14,033 nt of DNA from positions 1 through 14,033 of the forward strand of contig CANRMG010000027.1 in assembly GCA_947631675.1 (NCBI GenBank). The letters run 5' to 3'. Origin of the DNA: an uncultured Oscillospiraceae bacterium (GTDB lineage: Bacteria; Bacillota_A; Clostridia; Oscillospirales; Oscillospiraceae). Shown here piece after piece: positions 6,080 to 11,640 of the stretch; within the stretch, counting starts at the first letter, position 1; the number at the start of each line of letters is the position of its first letter. Below the pieces are notes generated by a model. The model searched no databases, had not been told where the DNA came from, and saw nothing but the letters and a program-made list of their open reading frames with translations. A program made the translations under genes and the position numbers.

Positions 6080-7303
6080 TCAAAGCGCCATGACTCGCCG
6101 GTCCAACTCGTCTAAATCCATAGAATAGTACTTTTTCGTGCCGTCTTTCGTCCACAGCAGAAGACCCTGCTCCCGGACCGTACCCAGCTTCTTACGCAGG
6201 GTGGAAGGACTCATCTCCATACATTGCGCTAGCTCTTGGGTGGAGATGCCCTGCTCGGCAAAAAGAGCGGCCTGGATGAGAAGACTGTATAGCCGTCCCA
6301 TAGGAGCTTTGTTCCCGCCAGGCAGGCTCTCTGACAAACGGTCATACCGCTGCCAGCGGGTATGCCGCCGCTTCAGGGCTTCCAGCAACTCCTCCGATGA
6401 GCGCTGGATCATATTCAGCATCATGATAAGAAACGGCGTTAAATCTCCCAGATCACGGGGGTCGTTGCACACTTTGAATGCCTCATAGTATTCTTTTACA
6501 TTCTCTTTGATGGTCTCGCTCAGCCGGTAGGCCAAAAGCGGCGTAAGCTCCCCGGCGATGCAGTAGCTGACGATGAAGCGGCCTAAGCGGCCGTTCCCAT
6601 CATAGAACGGGTGGATGTACTCCAGCATGTAATGGAACAGGCATATCCTGTAGAGTCTTTCTATGCTCTCGTCATTTAAGAAGGCCAGTGCTTTTTCCAT
6701 GGCTCCGATGATGCGGCTCTCCGGCGTAAGCCCCGCGTGGATGACCCGGTCCGTCGCGCTGTGGATTGTGGCTTGGTCCCGGCGGAATATGCTTCCGTCC
6801 GGGGCGTTGTTTCGATCCTCTGCTACGACCTCGTCCAGTACCAGTTCGTCGTATATGCTGCGGACATCCTGGCATGTTCCCAGAGGGACAGCTTCCCGGC
6901 GGATGAGCTTGTTATACTTGCTGACCATGCCGTAAAACCGAGGCCTACGCTCCTGCCGTGCCGACTGCTCCTCCAGGACGGCCAGAGCGTCGCCTATCTC
7001 TTTACGACTGCTGTATACCCCTTCGATATTGTTCGTGATCACGATCTCGTCGATAAGGCACTTCCGGGAATACTGCCGAAGTGCCAGGCCAGGCAGGACC
7101 GAGCACAGCTCAGAGATGCGCTTGTCCAGCCGCAGAATGGAATACATTCCATTAATGACATCCTGGTCCTGGACAAAGAAGCTGGACCGGTCCCCTATGG
7201 GAAAGTCCAGATGTACCGCCTGCGGCGAGATATACCGAGCCTGATAGGCCGCTTTGTAAGCGTCTTCATCTCCGTAATACAGTTTTCTGAGGCTTTCGTA
7301 CAT
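6080..7303 (-). CDS. class II Fic domain protein (AMPylase-type) with C-terminal winged helix
   Basis: Fic enzymes move AMP (or another nucleotide phosphate) onto Ser/Thr/Tyr hydroxyls of target proteins. The 407-residue product carries the complete core HPFYDGNGR (231-239) with the catalytic H231. An N-terminal inhibitory motif TNNIEG (90-95) fits [S/T]xxxE[G/N] and defines class II: the Glu blocks ATP until relieved, so no separate antitoxin is needed. The N terminus (about 1-120) matches the Fic_N type helical domain. The C terminus (about 335-395) looks like a winged helix (GISTQELAQCMEMSPSTLRKKL), so DNA binding is possible. AAGGAG precedes the ATG at 7303. Base composition is lower in GC than its neighbours and codon use is more mixed, pointing to acquisition. 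The stop codon touches direct-repeat copy A. The target is unknown. Confidence 0.92.
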   Translation of the reverse strand: MYESLRKLYYGDEDAYKAAYQARYISPQAVHLDFPIGDRSSFFVQDQDVINGMYSILRLDKRISELCSVLPGLALRQYSRKCLIDEIVITNNIEGVYSSRKEIGDALAVLEEQSARQERRPRFYGMVSKYNKLIRREAVPLGTCQDVRSIYDELVLDEVVAEDRNNAPDGSIFRRDQATIHSATDRVIHAGLTPESRIIGAMEKALAFLNDESIERLYRICLFHYMLEYIHPFYDGNGRLGRFIVSYCIAGELTPLLAYRLSETIKENVKEYYEAFKVCNDPRDLGDLTPFLIMMLNMIQRSSEELLEALKRRHTRWQRYDRLSESLPGGNKAPMGRLYSLLIQAALFAEQGISTQELAQCMEMSPSTLRKKLGTVREQGLLLWTKDGTKKYYSMDLDELDRRVMAL

Positions 7304-7348
7304 GAAAACATCTCCTTACTTTGCGGTAAAAATGAGGGGATGTACGTA

Positions 7349-7377
7349 ATAATAGCATGTTATAATGATAAAAACAA
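7349..7377 (-). promoter_or_regulatory. promoter of the Fic gene
   Basis: Minus strand: TTGTTT (7372-7377), 17-nt spacer, TGC-TATTAT (extended -10 at 7349-7354). It lies within the AT-rich block 7304-7499, which otherwise shows only an inverted repeat at 7388-7419. Confidence 0.7.
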
Positions 7378-7387
7378 CAGATTTTTG

Positions 7388-7419
7388 TCGATATGGAGGA
7401 AAAATTGATAATATATCGA
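7388..7419. repeat. spaced inverted repeat upstream of the Fic promoter
   Basis: TCGATAT (7388-7394) and ATATCGA (7413-7419) are perfect inverted arms 18 nt apart, just upstream of the Fic -35. It could be a regulator site, possibly for the Fic protein's own winged helix, but AT-rich DNA gives such arms by chance. Confidence 0.35.
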
Positions 7420-7499
7420 TTAAAAACAGCGCTTTTTAACTGTTTATATGCTATTATTAGCGAAAAATTACTCAAAATCACGAAAAATGATCAATTTAA

Positions 7500-7531
7500 G
7501 GACCTGCCCGAGATAGGAGCCGGACAGGTCC
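7500..7531 (-). terminator. hairpin after the sigma-like regulator gene
   Basis: GGACCTGTCCGG pairs with the downstream CTCGGGCAGGTCC on the minus strand (about 11-12 bp with two wobble pairs), starting 4 nt after the stop codon. The tail TTAAATTGATCATTTTT is only moderately U-rich, so termination may be partial. Confidence 0.6.
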
Positions 7532-7535
7532 GTTT

Positions 7536-7973
7536 TCAGCTCTCCAGCCCGCCGTACAGCGCCAGGGTGAACCGCCGAAGCGCCCGGTCCCGGCGGCGGT
7601 AGACCTGGGCCTTCTCCCGGTCCAGCTCCTCGCAGAGCTGCTCGCAGGCCCCCTTCCGCCGGTGGACGAAGAACCGGTCCAGCACAAGCTTGTCCTCCTC
7701 GTCCAGGGCCGCCAGACCCACGTCCGTCAGGGCCACCCACGCCTTGGCGGACTCCAGCTGCCGGGCCAGCTCCTCCCGGCGCACGATGTTGGTGAGCATG
7801 GCGTCTTCCCGGCGGCTGCCGCTGCCATGGGCGGGCGTGGCGTCGGGCACGGAGCTGCGGATGGAGGTGTAGTCCGCCTCCAGCCGGCGGATCTCTGCCG
7901 GGATGTTCACCAGCGCCTGCCGCTTGAACTCATACTGGAGAAGCTTCTCCTCCGCCTCCTGTCTCCAATCCAT
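7536..7973 (-). CDS. phage-type sigma-70 region 4-like regulator (RinA/DUF1492-like)
   Basis: The product is 145 residues. A helical, coiled-coil-prone N terminus (MDWRQEAEEKLLQYEFKRQA to about residue 80) leads to a region-4-like HTH (about 84-137). That HTH reads LTDVGLAALDEEDKLVLDRF, then KGACEQLCEELDREKAQVYRRRDRALRRF, the pattern of late-gene activators and sigma-like proteins common in Firmicute prophages and integrative elements. I chose the ATG at 7973 because AGGGGGAG lies 8 nt upstream; a longer frame to 8126 would read through its own promoter. It is divergent from the S24 repressor, and its promoter carries two palindromes, so it is likely the repressed arm of the switch. Its last codons are part of the 22-bp repeat found again at 6058. 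Its target promoters are not visible here. Confidence 0.75.
   Translation of the reverse strand: MDWRQEAEEKLLQYEFKRQALVNIPAEIRRLEADYTSIRSSVPDATPAHGSGSRREDAMLTNIVRREELARQLESAKAWVALTDVGLAALDEEDKLVLDRFFVHRRKGACEQLCEELDREKAQVYRRRDRALRRFTLALYGGLES
7542..7563. repeat. 22-bp direct repeat, copy B (3' end of the sigma-like gene)
   Basis: This is the partner of copy A at 6058-6079, identical over exactly 22 bp with different bases on both sides (T/A before, A/T after, plus strand). Here it is in frame as the ALYGGLE codons of an intact gene, so this copy is the functional gene end or the regenerated one. Confidence 0.85.
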
Positions 7974-8012
7974 ATGGTCTCCCCCTTCCCAGGTATATTC
8001 TTGTCGTTTTTT

Positions 8013-8028
8013 GTCCCGTATTCGGGAC
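8013..8028. promoter_or_regulatory. palindrome O3, perfect operator candidate
   Basis: GTCCCG-TATT-CGGGAC has perfect 6-bp arms. It lies about 10 nt downstream of the -10 of the minus-strand promoter, across the first transcribed bases. It resembles the palindromes at 8044 and 8109, all having CCC and GGG arms 5-6 nt apart. Confidence 0.7.
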
Positions 8029-8037
8029 GGTGTGTTT

Positions 8038-8066
8038 ATGATAGTCCCTAAAGTGGGATTTGTCAA
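8038..8066 (-). promoter_or_regulatory. promoter of the sigma-like regulator gene
   Basis: Minus strand: consensus TTGACA (8061-8066), 17-nt spacer, TATCAT (8038-8043). The spacer contains palindrome O2, so a bound repressor would block RNA polymerase directly. Confidence 0.85.
8044..8059. promoter_or_regulatory. palindrome O2 in the spacer of the minus-strand promoter
   Basis: GTCCC-TAAAGT-GGGAT has TCCC/GGGA arms 6 nt apart and fills the -35/-10 spacer of the sigma-like gene's promoter. It is an imperfect version of O3 with the same spacing. Confidence 0.6.
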
Positions 8067-8098
8067 GAGAATTTTGTTCCGAAAAGTAGATTTTTTGA

Positions 8099-8127
8099 TT
8101 GACAAGACTACCCGTTTCGGGTACAAT
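8099..8127 (+). promoter_or_regulatory. promoter of the XRE-S24 repressor gene
   Basis: Consensus TTGACA (8099-8104), 17-nt spacer, TACAAT (8122-8127). Transcription would start near 8134, only about 16 nt before the ATG, so the leader is barely longer than the ribosome binding site. The spacer holds palindrome O1. Confidence 0.88.
8109..8123. promoter_or_regulatory. palindrome O1 in the spacer of the repressor promoter
   Basis: TACCCG-TTT-CGGGTA has perfect 6-bp arms between the -35 and -10 of the repressor's own promoter: a negative autoregulation site. It is 1 nt shorter between CCC and GGG than O2 and O3, which could give a different affinity. Confidence 0.7.
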
Positions 8128-8149
8128 AAACGAAAAGGAGGGGAGCGCC

Positions 8150-8893
8150 ATGGATATTGGCAAGCGGATGACCCAATACCGGCTGCAGGCGGGCATGACC
8201 ATCGACGAGCTGGCCCGCCGGTCCGGGGTGGCCAAGGGCACGCTCAACAAGATCATCGGCGGCGTCACCGCCAGCCCCACCATCCAGGTCATGGGCCGGA
8301 TCGCCGCGGCTCTGGGCGTGAGCGTGGCGGACTTCGTGGACGGGGAGGGCGGCTCCGGCCTGTCCGGCGAGGCCATGGCCCTGGCACGGGACTATGAGGG
8401 CCTGGACGGCCACGGCAAGCGTGTGGTCCGGGCGGTGGTAGGCGAGGAGAAGCAGCGCATGGAAAGGGCCGCCGGCCCGGCGGACCCTGCCTTCAAGGTC
8501 ATCCCCCTCATCGGCAACAGCTTTGCCGCCGGCCGGGGGGACCCGGACTTCGGCAACCCCTGGGAGGACTATTCCGTCCCGGCGGACAGCGGCGCAGACT
8601 TTGCCGTGCGCATCAATGGAAACTCCATGGAGCCGTACCTGCCCGATGGTTCCATCGCCCTGGGCCAGAAGCGGGCGCCCCGGGACGGGGAGGTGGCGGC
8701 GCTGCTGCTGGACGGGGAGTTTTTGTGCAAGCAGGTGTGCCAGGACATGGTGGGCAACCTCTATCTGTTCTCCCTGAACCGGGCCCGGAAGGACGCGGAC
8801 GTGACCATATGGAAGGACGCGGAGCGGAGCCTGACCTGTTTCGGCACCATCCTGATGGACCGGGTGCCGTTGCCCACGTCAGAAGAGCTTTGA
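8150..8893 (+). CDS. XRE-S24 (cI/LexA-type) self-cleaving transcriptional repressor
   Basis: The product is 247 residues. An XRE HTH occupies about 1-62 (MTIDELARRSGVAKGTLNKI at 16-35 is the core). A linker runs to about 112 and a C-terminal S24 peptidase domain covers about 115-240. The catalytic serine is S159 in GNSMEP and the general-base lysine is K194 in DGEFLCKQ. A candidate cleavage site is the AAG at 126-128 within NSFAAGRGD. With all three present, RecA-stimulated self-cleavage after DNA damage is expected, as for cI and LexA. AAGGAGGGG precedes the ATG at 8150; an in-frame upstream ATG at 8099 overlaps the promoter and is rejected. It is divergent from the sigma-like regulator, and the palindromes between them are the likely operators. 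No phage structural or integrase genes are nearby. Confidence 0.92.
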   Translation: MDIGKRMTQYRLQAGMTIDELARRSGVAKGTLNKIIGGVTASPTIQVMGRIAAALGVSVADFVDGEGGSGLSGEAMALARDYEGLDGHGKRVVRAVVGEEKQRMERAAGPADPAFKVIPLIGNSFAAGRGDPDFGNPWEDYSVPADSGADFAVRINGNSMEPYLPDGSIALGQKRAPRDGEVAALLLDGEFLCKQVCQDMVGNLYLFSLNRARKDADVTIWKDAERSLTCFGTILMDRVPLPTSEEL

Positions 8894-8899
8894 AGATTC

Positions 8900-8923
8900 G
8901 AGGACCTGGCAAGCCAGTTCCTC
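8900..8923 (+). other. hairpin after the repressor gene
   Basis: GAGGACCTGGC and GCCAGTTCCTC pair at 10 of 11 positions around AA (effective loop CAAG), 6 nt after the repressor stop. No U-tract follows directly, so it may be an mRNA 3' stabiliser or a weak terminator. Confidence 0.55.
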
Positions 8924-8950
8924 TCATCGGTCAAAGCCCTTCTTCCTTTT

Positions 8951-8985
8951 CCCCATGCGACCCGTTTCACTGGGCTCGCATGGGG
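8951..8985. other. 10-bp inverted repeat with an operator-like centre
   Basis: CCCCATGCGA (8951-8960) and TCGCATGGGG (8976-8985) are perfect arms, with CCC/GGG continuing the stem inside. No U-tract follows on either strand. The 9-mer ACCCGTTTC (8960-8968) is identical to half of palindrome O1 and its spacer (8110-8118). Role unknown. Confidence 0.5.
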
Positions 8986-9002
8986 ACCCCATTCAAAAAG
9001 TT

Positions 9003-9024
9003 GGCCGCAGCGTGAGCTGCGGCC
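9003..9024. terminator. terminator downstream of the aminotransferase operon
   Basis: GGCCGCAGC-GTGA-GCTGCGGCC is a perfect 9-bp stem. On the minus strand it is followed by AACTTTTTG, 14 nt beyond the aminotransferase stop; on the plus strand by TTATTATAT. It probably serves both convergent sides. Confidence 0.8.
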
Positions 9025-9037
9025 TTATTATATGTGT

Positions 9038-10213
9038 TTACAGCAGCTCCGGGAGCTTTGCCAGCCGTTTCAGGGCCTCGTCCATGGTGTCCTTCTGCCG
9101 GGCGAAGTGGAGGCGGATGAGGTGGTTCACCGGCTCCTTGAAGAAGCTGGACCCGGGCACGGCAGCCACGCCGATCTCCCTTATCATCCACTCGCAGAAC
9201 TGCAAGTCTGTCCAGCCCTGGAACTGAGGCAGGGCCAGAAAGTCGGTGATGTCGATGAGCACGAAGTAGGTGCCCTGAGGCACGTTGTGCTTAAGGCCGA
9301 TCCTATCCAGGCCCGCCAGGAAGTAGTCACGCTTTTCCGTGTAGAGCCGGCCCAGGTCCTCGTAGTAGCTGTCGGGGAAATTAAGGCCCACCACCGCCGC
9401 CTCCTGCAGGGGCGCGGCGGCGCCCACGGTGAGGAAGTCGTGGACCTTCTTGGCGTTCTCGGCCACGTCCGCCGGGGCAATGAGATAGCCCAGCCGCCAG
9501 CCGGTGGCGGAGAAGGTCTTGGAAAGGGAGTTGCAGGTGATGGTGTGCTCGAACATCCCCGGCAGGGCGGACATATATACGTGCTTTCCGGGGGCGTAGA
9601 CCAGGTGCTCGTACACCTCGTCGGTGACGGCGAAGGCGTCGTACTTGAGGACGAGCCGGCCGATGGCCGTCAATTCCTCCTCGGTGAACACCTTGCCGCA
9701 GGGGTTGGAGGGGTTGCAGATAATGATGGCCTTGGCCCCGGCCTGAAAGCCCTTTTCGATGAGGTCTAGGTCGAAATCGTACGCCGGCGGCACCAGGGGG
9801 ATATAGATGGGCTCCGCCCCGGAGAGGATGGCGTCTGCGCCGTAGTTCTCGTAGAAGGGGGAGAAGACCAGCACCTTATCCCCGGGGTTGCATATGGTCA
9901 TCATGGCGCACATCATGGCCTCCGTGCCGCCGCAGGTGACCACCACTTCTTTATCCGGGGCGATGGACAGACCGGTGAAGCGGCTCTGCTTGGCGGCCAG
10001 GGCGTCCCGCAGGTTCTTGGCCCCGAAGGTGACGGAGTACTGATGGGGCCCCTCATAGGCCACTTGGGAGAGCCTGTCCAGCATGGGCTTGGGGGGATCG
10101 AAGTCGGGGAACCCCTGGGAGAGGTTGATGGCCCCGTACTGGTCGCTGATGCGGGTCATCCGGCGGATGACGGAGTCGGTGAAGGTGCCGACGCGGTCGC
10201 TCAGTCTTGGCAT
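9038..10213 (-). CDS. class I/II PLP-dependent aminotransferase (kynurenine/methionine aminotransferase-like)
   Basis: The 391-residue protein is full length for fold type I aminotransferases. The N-terminal INLSQGFPDFDPP (29-41) is the pattern of the glutamine/kynurenine/methionine aminotransferase branch. PLP sites visible are TCGGTEA (93-99), NPSNPCG (167-173), D198 in TDEVYE, and the Schiff-base lysine K232 in SLSKTFSATGWRLGY. R367 in LIRLHFA is the carboxylate-binding arginine. The start at 10213 has AGGAGG 10 nt upstream. Its first 13 nt overlap the end of the preceding aminotransferase gene, so the two are translationally coupled. It is cytosolic. The exact amino-acid and keto-acid partners cannot be read from sequence; no biosynthetic neighbours help. 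Confidence 0.9.
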   Translation of the reverse strand: MPRLSDRVGTFTDSVIRRMTRISDQYGAINLSQGFPDFDPPKPMLDRLSQVAYEGPHQYSVTFGAKNLRDALAAKQSRFTGLSIAPDKEVVVTCGGTEAMMCAMMTICNPGDKVLVFSPFYENYGADAILSGAEPIYIPLVPPAYDFDLDLIEKGFQAGAKAIIICNPSNPCGKVFTEEELTAIGRLVLKYDAFAVTDEVYEHLVYAPGKHVYMSALPGMFEHTITCNSLSKTFSATGWRLGYLIAPADVAENAKKVHDFLTVGAAAPLQEAAVVGLNFPDSYYEDLGRLYTEKRDYFLAGLDRIGLKHNVPQGTYFVLIDITDFLALPQFQGWTDLQFCEWMIREIGVAAVPGSSFFKEPVNHLIRLHFARQKDTMDEALKRLAKLPELL

Positions 10214-11352
10214 ATGGGTGTGTCCTCCTGTTCCAAAGTTCTGATGAACGCGCTCATGGCGGCGAGGCCCGCCCGGAGCGTGTCGCTGGAGCTGGCGTAG
10301 CCGATGCGCATGCAATGCTCGATCCCGAAGCACTCGCCGGGCGTGACGAAGGCGCCGGTCTGGCGGTACATCCGCTCGCAGAAGGTCCGGGAGGGCATAT
10401 CGAAGTCGTAAAATACCAGCGCTGTGGTGCCCGCCCGGGGCTTTACATAGGACATGTGGGGCTCGGCGGCCACCCAATCGTCCAGGATGGCCAGGTTCTC
10501 CCGGACGAGGGCCCGGCTCCGGCCCAGCAGCGCGTCTTTGTGCCCCAGGGCCAGGGCGGCCGTGGTCTCGTCGAACATGCCGCAGGAGATGTGGTCGTAG
10601 TCCCGGTGGGACCACAGGGCGTGAAGCAGCGCCTCGTCCCGGGTGGCCAGCCAGCCCAGGCGCAGGCCCGCCAGGGAGAAGACCTTGGACATGCTGCCCA
10701 CAGATATGCCCTTTTCGTACAGGTCCGCGATAGACTCGGTCCAGCTCTCGTCCTGATTGAGGTGGCGGTACACCTCGTCGCAGAGAAGATATGCCCCGGC
10801 CTCCCTTGCGATGGAGACCATCTCCTGCAAGAGGGCGCTGTCCATGAGCGCACCGGTGGGGTTGTTGGGGTTATTGAGGCAGATGAGCTTCACGCCGCCG
10901 GCTGCAAGGGCGCGCAGCTCCGCCGGGTCCGGCAGGAAGCCGTTTTCCCGCCGCAGGGGCAGGATGTCCACCTTCGCCCCCAGAGAGGCGGGGATGGAGT
11001 AGAGCTGCTGGTAGGTGGGACTGACAGAGATCACCCGGTCACCGGGCTCCACCAGGGAGTAAAACAGGTGGTGATTGGCCCCGGCGGCCCCGTGGGTGGG
11101 CACGATGTGCTCCGGCCGGATGGTCCTGTACAGGCCGCACACGCCCTCCAGAAAAGCCGGGTCGCCCTGGATATGGCCGTAGGTCAGCCGCCGGGCGCTG
11201 AAGTCCGTCCAGAAGCGCTCCCTGTCGGCGCCCGTCAGGGCGAACAGCTGGTCCATGGACACGGAGTCCACGCAGGTCTCCGCGATGTTGTACTTCGCGC
11301 CTGTCTCGTAGGCGTTCATCCACTCCTCTACCAGGAAGGGGGAGATGTTCAT
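10201..11352 (-). CDS. second class I/II PLP-dependent aminotransferase
   Basis: This 383-residue fold type I enzyme is clearly different from its partner. Visible sites are HGAAGANHHLFYSL (87-100, the PLP phosphate region), NNPNNPTG (160-167), D192 in CDEVYRHL, the Schiff-base lysine K223 in SMSKVFSLAGLRLGW, and R349 in CMRIGY. The N terminus (ISPFLVEEWMNAYE) lacks the usual LSxGxPDF stretch. I start it at the ATG at 11352, which has AAGGA upstream and a natural N terminus, not at 11424 inside the terminator. It is the first gene of the pair and overlaps the second by 13 nt. Two different aminotransferases in one coupled operon suggest consecutive or alternative transaminations, but the substrate is unknown. 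I see no strong promoter (a TATGAT lies about 20 nt upstream), so readthrough is possible. Confidence 0.88.
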   Translation of the reverse strand: MNISPFLVEEWMNAYETGAKYNIAETCVDSVSMDQLFALTGADRERFWTDFSARRLTYGHIQGDPAFLEGVCGLYRTIRPEHIVPTHGAAGANHHLFYSLVEPGDRVISVSPTYQQLYSIPASLGAKVDILPLRRENGFLPDPAELRALAAGGVKLICLNNPNNPTGALMDSALLQEMVSIAREAGAYLLCDEVYRHLNQDESWTESIADLYEKGISVGSMSKVFSLAGLRLGWLATRDEALLHALWSHRDYDHISCGMFDETTAALALGHKDALLGRSRALVRENLAILDDWVAAEPHMSYVKPRAGTTALVFYDFDMPSRTFCERMYRQTGAFVTPGECFGIEHCMRIGYASSSDTLRAGLAAMSAFIRTLEQEDTPICQD

Positions 11353-11389
11353 ATGTATTCCTTCTTTGCGATCATAGAATAGCGGCAAA

Positions 11390-11413
11390 CAGGGGCGCCG
11401 TCCGGCGCCCCTG
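11390..11413 (-). terminator. GC-rich hairpin between the HAAS-like operon and the aminotransferases
   Basis: CAGGGGCGCCG and CGGCGCCCCTG form an 11-bp perfect stem with only TC between the arms. The minus-strand tail is TTTGCCGC, a weak U-tract, so termination before the aminotransferase operon may be leaky. Confidence 0.65.
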
Positions 11414-11430
11414 AAAAGGCTCACGGGATC

Positions 11431-11640
11431 TTACAGGCCGATCATGGCCAGCAGATGGGCTACGTCCTGCCGGAAGATGTTCCAGTTCAGGGCCAGCCGC
11501 TCGCCGTACTGCTGGATGTGGCCGTGGTTTTGCAGGATGGTGGGGGAGCTGCCGGTGAAGAAGCCCACGGCGATGCCCACGATGCCAAGCAGCACGCAGG
11601 CCATGGCCAGCATGCTCACGATGTGCCACGCTTTGCGCAT
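11431..11640 (-). CDS. 69-residue single-helix membrane protein, unknown
   Basis: The protein begins MRKAWHIVSM and has one hydrophobic helix at about 8-28 (VSMLAMACVLLGIVGIAVGFF), followed by a ~40-residue soluble tail (QNHGHIQQYGERLALNWNIF). Its ATG directly follows the TGA of the upstream HAAS-like gene (TGAATG), with GGAGGGTGAG acting as ribosome binding site inside that gene's end, so translation is coupled and the two products probably work together in the membrane. I do not recognise the family. Coding status is supported by coupling, the helix and the terminator after it. Confidence 0.7.
   Translation of the reverse strand: MRKAWHIVSMLAMACVLLGIVGIAVGFFTGSSPTILQNHGHIQQYGERLALNWNIFRQDVAHLLAMIGL

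Noticed and set aside
6050..6110. Copy A of the 22-bp repeat as the end of a real small gene (WRFEALYGGLES)
   Set aside because: Upstream the frame passes through the Fic 3' end in another frame with no start and no similarity to the sigma-like gene beyond the repeat. Treated as a scar, not a gene.
7393..7602. Small plus-strand ORF (or a TTG start after GGAGG at about 7405) upstream of the Fic gene, as a possible antitoxin
   Set aside because: It runs into the antisense of the sigma-like gene, ends in low-complexity Arg/Ser, and class II Fic proteins carry their inhibitor internally, so no antitoxin is needed.
8897..8925. tRNA gene suggested by the GC-rich hairpin and TTCG
   Set aside because: There is no cloverleaf: only one stem, no anticodon arm, no acceptor pairing.
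9038..10615. A longer start for the second aminotransferase
   Set aside because: The extra N terminus is the other frame of the first aminotransferase gene; the MPRLSDRV start at 10213 has AGGAGG and a natural family N terminus.
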